A stretch of DNA of 64,000 bases from NCBI RefSeq assembly GCF_041355105.1, contig NZ_JBFUPK010000002.1:1432037-1496036 (forward strand), written 5' to 3'. This DNA comes from Terriglobus sp. RCC_193. Lineage in GTDB: Bacteria > Acidobacteriota > Terriglobia > Terriglobales > Acidobacteriaceae. The position numbers were made by a program, and so were the translations under genes. Within the stretch, counting starts at the first letter, position 1. Every line of letters begins with the position of its first letter. Below the pieces are notes generated by a model. It was not told where the DNA came from. It saw nothing but the letters and a program-made list of their open reading frames with translations, and did no database searches. Shown here one piece after another: positions 7,873 to 16,360 of the stretch.

Positions 7873-9084
7873 ATGAGCGCAGCAGCCGCAGAAGTCCTCG
7901 CCGGGAAGAAGATCTTCTCTGATCGCATCAACCGCATTGAAGTGTCGGCCACGATGGCCATTACGGCGGAGGCGCTTCGCCTGAAGCAGAGCGGCATTGA
8001 TCTTGCCGACTTTGGTGCGGGCGAGCCGCATTTTCAGACGCCGGAACACATTAAACGCGCGGCGATTGAGGCGATTGAAAAGGGCTACACGAAGTACACG
8101 GCGGTGGCGGGTATCCCCGAGGTGCGTCGTGCTGTGGTGGACCGTCATGCAGAGGACTTCGGCTCCAGCTATACGCCGGAGGAGTGCTGCTTTGCTACGG
8201 GCGGCAAGCAGGCACTGTTCAACGCCATCGAGTGCCTGGTGGACCATGGGGACGAAGTGATCGTGCCGGTGCCGTACTGGGTGTCATACAAGGACATCAT
8301 CCAGTTCGCGGGCGGTACGCCGGTGTTTGTGCAGGCCAATGAGGCGGACAACTTCCGGGTGACGCCGGCCATGATCGAGGCGGCCATTACGAGTCGTACG
8401 AAGGCCATCATCCTGAACTCACCGTCGAACCCGTCGGGTGCGGTGATGAGCGCTGAGGATGTGGAGGCGATCATTCGCCTGGCGCATCGCAAGGGCATCT
8501 ACATGCTGCTGGACGAGTGCTACACCTACCTGAACTTCATCGGGAAGCCGGTGAGCGGTGGGTCGTTCACGGACTGCAAGGAGCACGTGGTGGTGTTGGG
8601 TACGCTGTCAAAGACCTATGCCATGACGGGCTGGCGTGCAGGGTTTGCGCTGGGGCCGAAGGCGATCATTGCTGCCATTGGCAAGCTGCAGTCGCAGAGC
8701 ACCAGCAACGTGTCCACACCGGTGCAGTACGCGTCGGTGGCGGCGCTGACGGCGTCGCAGCAGTGCGTGGAGGACATGAAGCTGGACTACATCAAGCTGC
8801 GTGACCGCCTGCTGGCCGGGTTTACCACTATTCCGGGGCTGACCTGCACGGTGCCTCAGGGCGCGTTCTATGCCTACCCGAACATCTCGGCGTTCCTTGG
8901 ACGCGAGGGTGCTGCAACTTCATCGCAGGTGGCGTCGCGGCTGCTGAATGAGGCGCATGTGGTGTGCGTGCCGGGTGAGGCGTTTGGTACTGAACATCAT
9001 CTGCGGTTCTCGTACGCCACGTCGGCTGACGTGATCGACAAGGGCATTGAGCGGATGCGTACCTTCTTCGCGGGGCTGGTCTAA
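7873..9084 (+). CDS. Class I/II aminotransferase (aspartate aminotransferase-like)
   Basis: This 403-residue PLP enzyme is of the AspC/AAT family, subgroup Ib. The substrate-side GAGEPHF lies at 48-54, NSPSNPSG at 182-189, the DEC-Y pair near 214-217 and the PLP lysine K247 in TLSKTYAMTGWRAGF; the carboxylate arginine is in HLRFSYATS near the C-terminus. It should transfer the amino group between aspartate (or another amino acid) and 2-oxoglutarate in the cytosol. It starts 48 bases after coaD and ends four bases before manC, so the three may be co-transcribed. Confidence 0.92.
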   Translation: MSAAAAEVLAGKKIFSDRINRIEVSATMAITAEALRLKQSGIDLADFGAGEPHFQTPEHIKRAAIEAIEKGYTKYTAVAGIPEVRRAVVDRHAEDFGSSYTPEECCFATGGKQALFNAIECLVDHGDEVIVPVPYWVSYKDIIQFAGGTPVFVQANEADNFRVTPAMIEAAITSRTKAIILNSPSNPSGAVMSAEDVEAIIRLAHRKGIYMLLDECYTYLNFIGKPVSGGSFTDCKEHVVVLGTLSKTYAMTGWRAGFALGPKAIIAAIGKLQSQSTSNVSTPVQYASVAALTASQQCVEDMKLDYIKLRDRLLAGFTTIPGLTCTVPQGAFYAYPNISAFLGREGAATSSQVASRLLNEAHVVCVPGEAFGTEHHLRFSYATSADVIDKGIERMRTFFAGLV

Positions 9085-9088
9085 GCCT

Positions 9089-10234
9089 ATGAGCGCCTCC
9101 GTGACGACACCCCTGAAGCTGACGCCGCTGGTGCTGGCCGGTGGTAGCGGTACCCGGTTCTGGCCGCGCTCGCGGAAGTCGCGGGCGAAGCAGGTGCTGG
9201 CACTGTCCGGTGGCACAGAGACGATGATCCAGGAGACGGTGACGCGGTTGCTGCCGCTGGCTCCTGCGGATGACTTCCTGGTGATCACCAACGGGTTGCT
9301 GTTGGAGACCATCCGGCAGCAGTTGCCGGAGATTCCCCACGACCGCATCCTGTGCGAGCCGATGGCGCGGAATACTGCGCCTGCGTGCGCGCTGGCGGCC
9401 CTGATTGTGGAGCGGACCGCGCCGGAGACGATCCTGGGTGTCTTCCCGTCGGACCACGTGGTGACGGACGATGCGCGCTTCCAGCAGGTGATCCGTGCAG
9501 CAATGCGGATTGCCGCGGCGGGCGAGAACATTGTGGTGCTGGGTGCGCCGCCGACGCGTCCGGAGACGGGTTATGGCTACATCAAGCAGGGAACCGTCGC
9601 AGGTGAGTTCACTGATCTGGGCATGACGGCGCGCTGCGTGCAGCGGTTCACGGAGAAGCCGCAGATCGACCGCGCTATTGAGTTCGTGGCGGACGGAAAC
9701 TATGCCTGGAACGCCGGCATCTTCCTGTGGTCTGCGCGGACGCTGGCCAATGCTATCCGCGAGCATCGGCCTGCAGTGGCGGGACCGCTGGAGACGATTG
9801 CCGCAGCGTATGGAACGCCGGAGTTTGAGGCAGTGTTCGCCGCCGAGTATCCGAAGGTGGAGAACATCTCCATTGACTACGCTGTGCTGGAGCCGCGTTC
9901 CGCGAAGGGTGCAGCGAGCAACATCTATTGCCTGCCTGCTGATTTCGGGTGGAACGATCTGGGTTCATGGACCGCGCTGCACGAACATGCCATGGCGAAG
10001 GGCGGCGTGAGCCGCGGCCACGGGAATATTGTGGAGTGCGACCAGGCGCTGCACCTGGAGGCGTTTGGCAATTACGTCTATTCGCCGGGTAAGACAGTTG
10101 CGTTGTTGGGTGTGAGCGACCTGGTTGTGGTGGAGACCGACGACGCGATCCTGATTACGACGCGGGCGCATTCGCAGGAAGTTGGGCGCGTGGTGAGTGA
10201 ACTGACGCAGCGGCAACGGCTGGATTTGATTTGA
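9089..10234 (+). CDS. manC: Mannose-1-phosphate guanylyltransferase
   Basis: The enzyme makes GDP-mannose from mannose 1-phosphate and GTP, for surface polysaccharide. From ATG 9089 it is 381 residues, the short form without the phosphomannose-isomerase domain. The nucleotidyltransferase signature LAGGSGTRFWPRSRKS is at about 13-28; VFPSDHVV and RFTEKP are the metal- and sugar-binding motifs, and WNAGIFLW and DFGWNDLGSW are typical of this family. The start four bases after the aminotransferase stop indicates an operon. The upstream start at 9047 would lie inside the previous gene. Confidence 0.94.
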   Translation: MSASVTTPLKLTPLVLAGGSGTRFWPRSRKSRAKQVLALSGGTETMIQETVTRLLPLAPADDFLVITNGLLLETIRQQLPEIPHDRILCEPMARNTAPACALAALIVERTAPETILGVFPSDHVVTDDARFQQVIRAAMRIAAAGENIVVLGAPPTRPETGYGYIKQGTVAGEFTDLGMTARCVQRFTEKPQIDRAIEFVADGNYAWNAGIFLWSARTLANAIREHRPAVAGPLETIAAAYGTPEFEAVFAAEYPKVENISIDYAVLEPRSAKGAASNIYCLPADFGWNDLGSWTALHEHAMAKGGVSRGHGNIVECDQALHLEAFGNYVYSPGKTVALLGVSDLVVVETDDAILITTRAHSQEVGRVVSELTQRQRLDLI

Positions 10235-10267
10235 AGAGCAGGGAGGGGTACCCCCTCCCCCTGTTTT

Positions 10268-10363
10268 TCTAAAATCGTCTTTTGATTGGGGTTAGGGTTT
10301 TGATGGCTGTAAAATCGTCTGCCTGTTGGGGTTAAGGGCAAAGTCCTCTTTCTAAATGGGTTA
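10268..10363 (+). repeat. Direct repeats after manC
   Basis: The unit TAAAATCGTCT-N5-TTGGGGTTA occurs twice with a period of about 45 bases, followed by a worn third copy (CTAAATGGGTTAGGG) just before the terminator. The G-rich halves recur loosely at 10420-10480. No gene is visible in 10235-10778. Confidence 0.65.
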
Positions 10364-10398
10364 GGGCCGCGCTTTGCGCGGCCCTTTTCTGTTCTGTT
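10364..10398 (+). terminator. Terminator after manC
   Basis: GGGCCGCGC (10364-10372) pairs with GCGCGGCCC (10376-10384) around TTT, followed by TTTTCTGTTCTGTTTCT. Confidence 0.85.
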
Positions 10399-10739
10399 TC
10401 TATTTTAGTGGTTTGGGGGAAATAACCTGCCAACTCTATTTCTTTTGGTTTGTTGGGGTTGGGTGGTTTAGGGACTTGACAGTGTTCTGACGCCTTCGGC
10501 TTGGTGCCAGCCATGATCGTTCCTTGGGCGCGCGGGATTTGCTTCATGCTCCTGTTTGTCTTTTTGGCCGCGCGGTTTTCTTGGTTGCGATTGTTTACGG
10601 CACGGCTGAAGCCGTGCCCCTTCAAAGTAGACGAGCTTTGCGCGTTGGAGCTTCGCCTTGCGAAGCTGGTTTCGTTATCTCAGTCTCGGGGCAGTCCCTA
10701 TCGTTTATCAGGACATGACTCTTCCCTAACACTGAATGG

Positions 10740-10769
10740 TTGTCTGCCCGAGTATCACTGTGCTATATC
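10740..10769 (+). promoter_or_regulatory. Candidate promoter of the GntR-ABC operon
   Basis: TTGTCT (10740-10745) and TATATC (10764-10769) are 18 bases apart. The predicted transcription start (about 10776-10779) falls on or just before the GTG start codon, so the mRNA may be leaderless. This is inferred from spacing only. Confidence 0.5.
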
Positions 10770-10781
10770 ATTATCACAGTG
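10756..10781. promoter_or_regulatory. Palindromic operator, candidate YtrA-type site
   Basis: CACTGTG (10756-10762) and CACAGTG (10775-10781) are perfect inverted repeats separated by twelve bases. They flank the -10 box and the right arm contains the GntR start codon. This is the position expected for autorepression by the GntR protein encoded immediately downstream. Confidence 0.65.
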
Positions 10782-11162
10782 TTTAGAAAACCCAATCCGG
10801 CCTCAGGCATTCCGATCTACGTGCAGTTGAAAGAACAGATTCGCCATGCGATTGAGACAGGTGGCCTCATGCCCGGAGATCAACTCCCCGGCATTCGCAG
10901 CCTTGCTGAGAAGTTGGTGATTAATCCAAACACGATCATCAAGGTTTACAGGGAGCTTGAAAGCGAAGGAGCGCTCGAGATTCGTCACGGCCTCGGCGCG
11001 TTTGTTTCTGAAAGTAAGCGAAAGGCAAAGACGAGCGGAATACGGGATGCGCAACAACTCACTCAGGAGTTCGTAGACAAGCTGAGGGAGCAAGGGCTGC
11101 GCGAAGGAGAGATTCGTCGCCTGGTTGAGGCGGCGTTAGCACATCAGTTTCAGAGGAGATAA
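10779..11162 (+). CDS. GntR-family regulator, YtrA type
   Basis: This is a small repressor of 127 residues from GTG 10779. Residues 1-75 form the GntR winged helix (IYVQLKEQIRHAIETGGL, then LPGIRSLAEKLVINPNTIIK as the helix-turn-helix); the tail is a short helical dimerisation segment, as in the YtrA subfamily, which has no ligand domain and usually controls an adjacent ABC exporter. That is the case here: the ATPase gene follows after two bases. A TTG start at 10740 would read through the promoter and adds residues foreign to the family. Cell-wall stress induction is known for YtrA but is not shown here. Confidence 0.88.
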   Translation: MFRKPNPASGIPIYVQLKEQIRHAIETGGLMPGDQLPGIRSLAEKLVINPNTIIKVYRELESEGALEIRHGLGAFVSESKRKAKTSGIRDAQQLTQEFVDKLREQGLREGEIRRLVEAALAHQFQRR

Positions 11163-11164
11163 TC

Positions 11165-12055
11165 TTGGCCTACGTCATCGAAACGCAGCATCTACAAAAA
11201 ACCTATGGCACGCATCAGGCTGTGCGGGGCCTGAATCTTTCCGTCTCAGAAGGAGCTGTGTGCGCCTTTCTGGGCCAGAACGGTGCGGGTAAGAGTTCCA
11301 CGATCAAGATGCTTCTGGGCATGATTCACCCGACTTCCGGTCATGGACGTATCTTCGGTCACTCCATTACCGATGAAGCCGACAGTCTGAAAATCCGCCA
11401 GAAGGTAGCCTTTGTTGCCGAAGACAAACGCCTCTATGACTACATGACGGTTGCCGAGTTGATCCGCTTTACTCGCGCCTTCTTCCCGACGTGGGATGTT
11501 CGATTTGAAAAGGAGCTTCTTGATCGCTTTGAATTGCCGCTCGATCGCAAAGTCCGGCAGCTTTCAAAGGGTATGCGTACAAAGTTGGCGCTTCTCTTAG
11601 GCTTTGCGCGGGGATGCAAACTCCTCATCCTTGATGAGCCTACTGAGGGTTTGGATCCGGTCGCTATTGAAGACGTGCTCGAGATTGTTGTGTCGCTCGC
11701 CGCTCAAGGAACCACCGTGTTCTTTTCATCTCACCAGATCGGCGAAGTGGAGCAGATAGCTGATCACGTTCTGATGATAAACCGAGGTCAACTAGTTCTT
11801 GACGCTCCCACCGATGAAGTGAAAGAGACGTACAAACATATCCAAGCGGTCTTTCCGGAGCCAATGGAGGAACGTGACTTCAGACTGCCTGGCATCGAGA
11901 GAGCGCGCATTGAGGGACGTACAGTCACCTTGGTGGCGAGTGACCATGTCGAGTCGATTCTGGAGCATGTTCGGATGTTACGGGCAGGGAGTGTTGATGT
12001 CCTGCCTCTGACGTTGAAAGAGGTGTTTCTTGAGAAGGTGAAGGTGCGCCCATGA
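11165..12055 (+). CDS. ABC transporter ATP-binding protein
   Basis: This 296-residue ATPase has Walker A GQNGAGKS at 37-44, signature LSKGMRTKLAL, Walker B LLILDEPTEGLDP and a switch histidine in FFSSHQIGEVEQ. It belongs to the CcmA/YtrB-like exporter branch and must work with the two membrane proteins encoded downstream. The start is TTG at 11165, supported by GAGGAGAT ending four bases before it. The 3' end overlaps the next gene in ATGA. The operon with a YtrA regulator suggests export of a cell-envelope-active compound; the substrate is unknown. Confidence 0.93.
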   Translation: MAYVIETQHLQKTYGTHQAVRGLNLSVSEGAVCAFLGQNGAGKSSTIKMLLGMIHPTSGHGRIFGHSITDEADSLKIRQKVAFVAEDKRLYDYMTVAELIRFTRAFFPTWDVRFEKELLDRFELPLDRKVRQLSKGMRTKLALLLGFARGCKLLILDEPTEGLDPVAIEDVLEIVVSLAAQGTTVFFSSHQIGEVEQIADHVLMINRGQLVLDAPTDEVKETYKHIQAVFPEPMEERDFRLPGIERARIEGRTVTLVASDHVESILEHVRMLRAGSVDVLPLTLKEVFLEKVKVRP

Positions 12056-12843
12056 GGATGCTGCTCTATAAAGCGTGGATCGAAACCAGGATGCGCTTTT
12101 TCGCGGGACTGGTAGCGGTGACGATTGTCTGCACGTTCTATCTTCAGCAGCACGCGTGGTTGGTAACGATGTGGTCGCACGAACTGTCCGACCCGAAAGG
12201 CTACCATTTCGCCTGGATGCCATTAGGCATCAACCATTTCAGCTGGTACCTCTGGCACTATCTATACGACAACTATCTTCAGCAGGTCTGGTCGCTCTTT
12301 GCGTTGCTGTTCGCATTCGGAGGGCTGGTTCGCGAGAGAAGCAATGGCACTATCCTCTTCAGCCTGGGGCTTCCGGTAAGTCGACGCCGATGGTTATTCT
12401 CCAGGCTTGCCGTGGCGTTGATCGAGGCAATCGCCGTTGCGTTGTTCGCACTGATCGTGATCATCGTTGGCTCGAAGATCATCCATCAAGACTACTCATT
12501 GGGTCAACTGATGCTGCACACGATTCTTATGGTCGCGGCAGGGGTGATCTTGATTGCAATGGGGAACCTTTGTTATTCGCTTGTGCCGGGTAATTACACC
12601 TCGTTGCTCGTCACCCTGGTTGTTCTCGGCGTTCCGTATCTACTGCTGCAGGATTACATGCAGAATCAGCGCGATTCCCATACGACCACGTGGTTGCAGT
12701 ACTTCGACGTGGGGCATGCTATGGCCGGACCATGGCAAATCACGTGGGGTTCCTTTCCGTGGGTGGCTGTGGCGTGTGCATGGGGACTAACCGGATTGTT
12801 TTTACTGCTGACGGCTTCCTATGGAGATCGCATTGATTACTGA
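12052..12843 (+). CDS. ABC transporter membrane protein 1
   Basis: This 263-residue integral membrane protein has about six hydrophobic segments (roughly 17-35, 75-92, 118-140, 155-180, 185-202 and 230-255). An Arg-rich loop SRRRWLFSRL between segments 2 and 3 resembles the coupling region of ABC-2 type permeases. It overlaps the ATPase gene by four bases and the next permease gene by 23, so the three are tightly coupled. It lacks an ATPase domain and probably pairs with the following protein as a heterodimeric channel. Confidence 0.82.
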   Translation: MRMLLYKAWIETRMRFFAGLVAVTIVCTFYLQQHAWLVTMWSHELSDPKGYHFAWMPLGINHFSWYLWHYLYDNYLQQVWSLFALLFAFGGLVRERSNGTILFSLGLPVSRRRWLFSRLAVALIEAIAVALFALIVIIVGSKIIHQDYSLGQLMLHTILMVAAGVILIAMGNLCYSLVPGNYTSLLVTLVVLGVPYLLLQDYMQNQRDSHTTTWLQYFDVGHAMAGPWQITWGSFPWVAVACAWGLTGLFLLLTASYGDRIDY

Positions 12844-13621
12844 AGCGTCAGTCGTGCAGATCGACTTCTCATCGCCTACGACGGCTCTCTTCTGGAGGTA
12901 CTGGAGAGAGACGAGGGGTCGCTTCGCGGCGGCGCTCGTCCTTCTTGCTGCGCTCGTCTCGTATGCTGTGGCGTCCAGCCCAAGCTTCCTTGCCCGATAC
13001 AACACGCGCTTTCCTGACAAGCCCTTAGCTTATTCAGCTTATGTATGGAGCGGACTGTTTCACTATGCCCTGCAGGGCCTATGGATTCTGGGCGCTTTCG
13101 TCCTAACGCTCGGCGGCCTGTCACGTGAAACGGCCTCTGGCGCTGGCCTCTTCACCCTGGGATTGCCGATGAAAAAAGCCCATGTATTCTTGGTCCGGGC
13201 TTGCATCACATGCTTGGAAGCCATCGTCCTCGGAGTCCTGCCTGCGGTTCTGATTTCCGTCTCGTCGGGACTCGTTGGTCAAACCTATCCTTTGTCGCAG
13301 GCTTTATTCTTCGGCGGGGTGATGGGTGTAGCTGGCCTGGTTGTTGTCACATTCGGGCTCCTGCTGTCTGAGATATTTACCGGCGAGTTTACGGCAGCCG
13401 TCGTTGGACTCTGCCTTCTCAGCGTTGTATTTCTGAGTTACAAAGCGCATACGCTCAAAGGTTGGAACGTGTTTGAGGTTATGAGTGCAACAGCAAGCAT
13501 TGATCCCATTTCCCAACTATCCAACTGGTCGGTACCGTGGCTTGGTTTAACGGCCTGTTGCGGTGCATCGGCCGTTTTATTGTGGGTCACCTGCCAACTT
13601 GTAAAAAGACGCGAGGCGTGA
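12821..13621 (+). CDS. ABC transporter membrane protein 2
   Basis: This 266-residue membrane protein is built like its upstream neighbour: a hydrophobic segment at about 32-50, a pair of helices around GLWILGAFVLTLGGLSRE, a basic loop (LPMKKAHVFLVRA) and three further helices to the end. It is probably an ABC-2 permease half that diverged from the first. The start at 12821 overlaps the previous gene by 23 bases; GTG 12854 is an alternative. No clear terminator follows, and 13622-13814 holds nothing I can identify. Confidence 0.78.
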   Translation: MEIALITEASVVQIDFSSPTTALFWRYWRETRGRFAAALVLLAALVSYAVASSPSFLARYNTRFPDKPLAYSAYVWSGLFHYALQGLWILGAFVLTLGGLSRETASGAGLFTLGLPMKKAHVFLVRACITCLEAIVLGVLPAVLISVSSGLVGQTYPLSQALFFGGVMGVAGLVVVTFGLLLSEIFTGEFTAAVVGLCLLSVVFLSYKAHTLKGWNVFEVMSATASIDPISQLSNWSVPWLGLTACCGASAVLLWVTCQLVKRREA

Positions 13622-13814
13622 CGACCCACGCTAATCCTCATATGTCAGCTTGAGGGAAGTGATTGGTTCCTTTGCGTGATGCCCAGATTGGTCCTTGCAA
13701 GCACGAGGTTCCTGGCCTTGGTGACTGACGCGCATGGCGGAGTGGTGAGCGGCAGCTACACTGGGCCATGATGGCGCGGATGCCGTGATGCGCGCCGGAG
13801 GAGTTGATTGCCCT

Positions 13815-14540
13815 ATGCAGCCGCCGGTGGTTACAACGTCGCGTCCTCGTAGTGTGCCGAGCTTCTCTGTGATGGCTCGGCAGCCGATGCGGCCTTCTGC
13901 GGTGCTGCTGGCTGTGATGATTGCCGGCGGTGTTCTGTCGATGGTGGGCATGGGGCTGGGGCATGGCAGGGCGAAGCATTTTCGCGATGACGAAGGTGGC
14001 AGTGCCGCGCGCACTACTGGTGGTGCTCCTTCAAGTGCTGCCCATGCGGACGATGATGAGGATGACGATCCTTCGCAGGTGGACACGATTGTGCTGGGTG
14101 ATGCGGGGGATGCTCCAGTGCCTGCGAGGAAGGGGCGCATCAGCAATGTGCATGCGACGTTGATTGTGCATCTGCCTCGTTTTGGAGAACAGGCGGGGCT
14201 GATTCCGGATAGTGCTGCGGGGCACCTGTTGTATCGGTGGTTGGCTGCGTTTAACCAGGCGAATGATTCCGCGCTGGAAGATGCGTTGCCGAACAATGCT
14301 GAAGGTGCCACAGCCGAGGCGCAGATGGAGTTACGCAGGCAGACCGGCGGTTTCAATCTGTTGTCTGCGAAAGAGGTGCAGCCGGGGTTGATTGTCTTTC
14401 GTCTGCGGGATCAGACACCCGAAGCGTGAGAGGTGCTGGGTACTTTGTATATGCGACCGAATTCGAATCCTGCTGCAGTTGCTAACTTCAGTCTGCGGGC
14501 CGTTGAGGCTATGGAACATAAAAAGACAGACGCGCGATAG
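13815..14540 (+). pseudogene. Membrane-anchored NTF2-like domain protein interrupted by TGA
   Basis: From ATG 13815 (GGAGGAG eleven bases upstream) the first frame runs 204 codons to TGA at 14427-14429. It encodes one membrane segment (about residues 28-50), an acidic linker and the start of a domain with LLYRWLAAFNQANDSALEDA and MELRRQTGGFNLLSAKEV, which I read as the NTF2-like domain found at the N-terminus of bacterial serine hydrolases and S41 peptidases. Past the stop, the same frame continues for 36 more codons in similar style (EVLGTLYMRPNSNPAAVANF) to TAG 14538-14540. A nonsense change in a decaying gene is the simplest view; readthrough is possible. No hydrolase domain follows. Confidence 0.6.
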
Positions 14541-14750
14541 TGTGCGCGAGATCGTTTGTGTGTTGGGTCCTGGAGATAGATATCTTTCGGCGAATCGGAA
14601 GATCGGATTCTGCAAGGTGATTTTTACGGAGACGTTCTGGACTGCGACTTCGAGAGACATTTGGTGAGTGGTGTCGCTGTCTGCTGTGGGGTATGGCATT
14701 CGGTGAGGCGGCAATGAGAGTAGCAGTGCTGTTGCGAGGATTAGTTTCAT
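14331..14750 (-). CDS. Small putative secreted protein (doubtful)
   Basis: This 139-codon frame starts 18 bases after the TIGR03435 gene, with GAGGAAC about ten bases before its ATG. It begins with a plausible signal peptide (MKLILATALLLSLPPH). The first ~70 residues look protein-like; the rest is antisense to the interrupted NTF2-like gene and is rich in Arg, Ser and Gln without pattern. It may be a remnant whose true end has been lost. No family is recognised. Confidence 0.3.
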   Translation of the reverse strand: MKLILATALLLSLPPHRMPYPTADSDTTHQMSLEVAVQNVSVKITLQNPIFRFAERYLSPGPNTQTISRTLSRVCLFMFHSLNGPQTEVSNCSRIRIRSHIQSTQHLSRFGCLIPQTKDNQPRLHLFRRQQIETAGLPA

Positions 14751-14767
14751 AGCAACGCGTTCCTCAT

Positions 14768-15607
14768 TCAGTTTTCCGTTGGTGTTTTTTCGATGTGGTC
14801 GACGATGAGCATCTGCAGCGGGGCTTTGCGTGGTTCGAGTTTGAGGCCGAGATCCTGCACTGCTTCGAAGAGAGTGATGCGTGGTTCATGTGTATCTGCG
14901 CCTCCGTCGGCTCCCTGGCCTGGGCCGCCGGGGCCACCACGCATGCGCATGTTGTCGGGCATGAAGGTGAGGTCGATGTCGTAACGCTGCTGCAGGCCGG
15001 TCTGGTCTACGACGGGTTGATCGACAAACATGGAGAGCGTTTCGCAGAGACGGCTGAGGGTGATGGCGGGGCCTTTCAAGTGCATGCCGGTGGGGCTGCC
15101 CATGATCTGGATGTCGCCGCGTACGGGTGTGCCGGGACGGCGGTTGGGGCTGTCGGGGTAGTCCGTTGTTTTGACTTCGGATGGCTTGAGCTTTGGGCCG
15201 TTCTTGCCGACGACCAATGCGAAGACGGCGTGTTCTTTTGTTTCGCTATGGAACTGGAGTTTGAAGCGGTCGCGCAATAGAGACTGCAACATCTCTGGTA
15301 CTTGATCTTCTGTGGCTCCGGCAGGGTACTTCGCTTCAATGTTGAACCGGTTGCGAATCCAATCCGGGCCGGTGACCTGAAATTCCTTGATGTTGTAAGC
15401 GACGCGGATCATGTCGCGCAGGGAGACGTTGACGTAGTGGATCATGGAACGTTCGGCGTTCATGCGGATTGCAATCATCTCCGCATCTGCATCAACGCCG
15501 GGGCGGATGGACGCGACTTCGAATGAGAGGTTGCTCTGGGGCTGTTGTGCTGTTGCCACTGCGAACGATGCGACGAGTACGAGCGGAAGGGCCAAAAGGA
15601 ATTTCAT
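14768..15607 (-). CDS. TIGR03435-family secreted protein
   Basis: This 279-residue protein has a signal peptide (1-20, cut after ATA) and the family body: FEVASIRPG near the start, a central RNRFNIEAKYPAGATEDQ with LQSLLRDRFKLQFHSETKE, and a C-terminal block with LSRLCETLSMFVDQPVVDQT and GLQQRYDIDLTF. The family is abundant in Acidobacteria and Planctomycetes; its biochemical role is not known to me. It lies 72 bases downstream of the response-regulator gene on the same strand and has a candidate promoter of its own, so it may be a target of that two-component system. Confidence 0.88.
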   Translation of the reverse strand: MKFLLALPLVLVASFAVATAQQPQSNLSFEVASIRPGVDADAEMIAIRMNAERSMIHYVNVSLRDMIRVAYNIKEFQVTGPDWIRNRFNIEAKYPAGATEDQVPEMLQSLLRDRFKLQFHSETKEHAVFALVVGKNGPKLKPSEVKTTDYPDSPNRRPGTPVRGDIQIMGSPTGMHLKGPAITLSRLCETLSMFVDQPVVDQTGLQQRYDIDLTFMPDNMRMRGGPGGPGQGADGGADTHEPRITLFEAVQDLGLKLEPRKAPLQMLIVDHIEKTPTEN

Positions 15608-15646
15608 GAGCCTGATTGTGACGCGATGTGCAGGTCAGGCGTGCAA

Positions 15647-15669
15647 ATTGTATGTAAGGAATGTAAAGG
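15647..15669 (-). promoter_or_regulatory. Candidate activator-type promoter of the TIGR03435 gene
   Basis: On the minus strand TACAAT (15652-15647) has a good -10 form but no -35 box at the right distance. Just upstream are two tandem nine-base copies, read on the plus strand as ATGTAAGGA (15652-15660) and ATGTAAAGG (15661-15669). Direct repeats in this position are typical of OmpR-family response-regulator binding. Confidence 0.45.
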
Positions 15670-15679
15670 CGCGGTGGGG

Positions 15680-16360
15680 TCAGAGGGCGAGTTTGTACCC
15701 GGCGCCTTTGATCGTAAGCAGGAAGCGCGGATAACGCGGGTCTTCTTCGATCTTTTTGCGCAGGCCTGCGACATGCACATCGACGGTGCGGCTGAGCATG
15801 CTGCCGTCTGCGGACCAGACGTTCTCCAATAGCTCTTCGCGGGTGATGATGTTGCCGCGATGTTGGTTAAGGTACTTAAGCAATCGAAATTCGATGGGTG
15901 TGAGTGCTACTGCAGTGCCCGCGCGTGTGACCTCATGTTGACGGAAGTCGATACGGATGTCACCGAGGATTGTGGTGTCTGGTGATGTTGCGGAAGGTTG
16001 CGATCGACGAAGCAGGGCTTCAATGCGTGCCATAAGTTCGATGGGTTCGCAGTTCTTCTGCACGTAGTCGTCTGCGCCGAGTTTGAGGCCGAGTACGCGG
16101 TCGATGACTTCGCCACGTGCGGTGAGCATGAGCACGGGCGTGGTGATGTTGCTCTTTCGCAGATCGCGGCAGATGTCGAAGCCGTTTTTGCCGGGGAGTG
16201 AAACGTCGAGCAGGATGAGGTCAAAGGCGTTTGCGCTGGCGGCCTGTTGGCCTGTGTTGCCGTTGCTTTCCCATTGCACTTCATAGGCGTCTGCGTGCAG
16301 GCGGTCGATGAGGCCGATGGCGAAGGCGTGCTCGTCTTCGATGAAGAGGATGCGTGTCAT
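15680..16360 (-). CDS. OmpR-family response regulator
   Basis: This 226-residue regulator has a receiver domain (1-118; acidic pocket E8-D9, phosphoacceptor D52 in LLDVSLPGKNG, the conserved Thr/Lys positions in LMLTARG and VQKNCEP) and a winged-helix output domain (130-226) ending in RTVDVHVAGLRKKIEEDPR and IKGAGYKLAL. The KPF of standard receivers is replaced by KNCEPIE, so the usual Pro after Lys is missing. Its ATG overlaps the kinase gene stop by four bases. Confidence 0.93.
   Translation of the reverse strand: MTRILFIEDEHAFAIGLIDRLHADAYEVQWESNGNTGQQAASANAFDLILLDVSLPGKNGFDICRDLRKSNITTPVLMLTARGEVIDRVLGLKLGADDYVQKNCEPIELMARIEALLRRSQPSATSPDTTILGDIRIDFRQHEVTRAGTAVALTPIEFRLLKYLNQHRGNIITREELLENVWSADGSMLSRTVDVHVAGLRKKIEEDPRYPRFLLTIKGAGYKLAL

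Noticed and set aside
10501-10830. Open frame of 109 codons before the GntR gene
   Set aside because: It runs through repeat-like DNA and into the GntR coding region in another frame; no signal or family.
13631-14356. 241-codon minus-strand frame opposite the NTF2-like gene
   Set aside because: Ser/Ala/Pro-rich shadow frame with no ribosome-binding site; the plus-strand gene has domain-like content.
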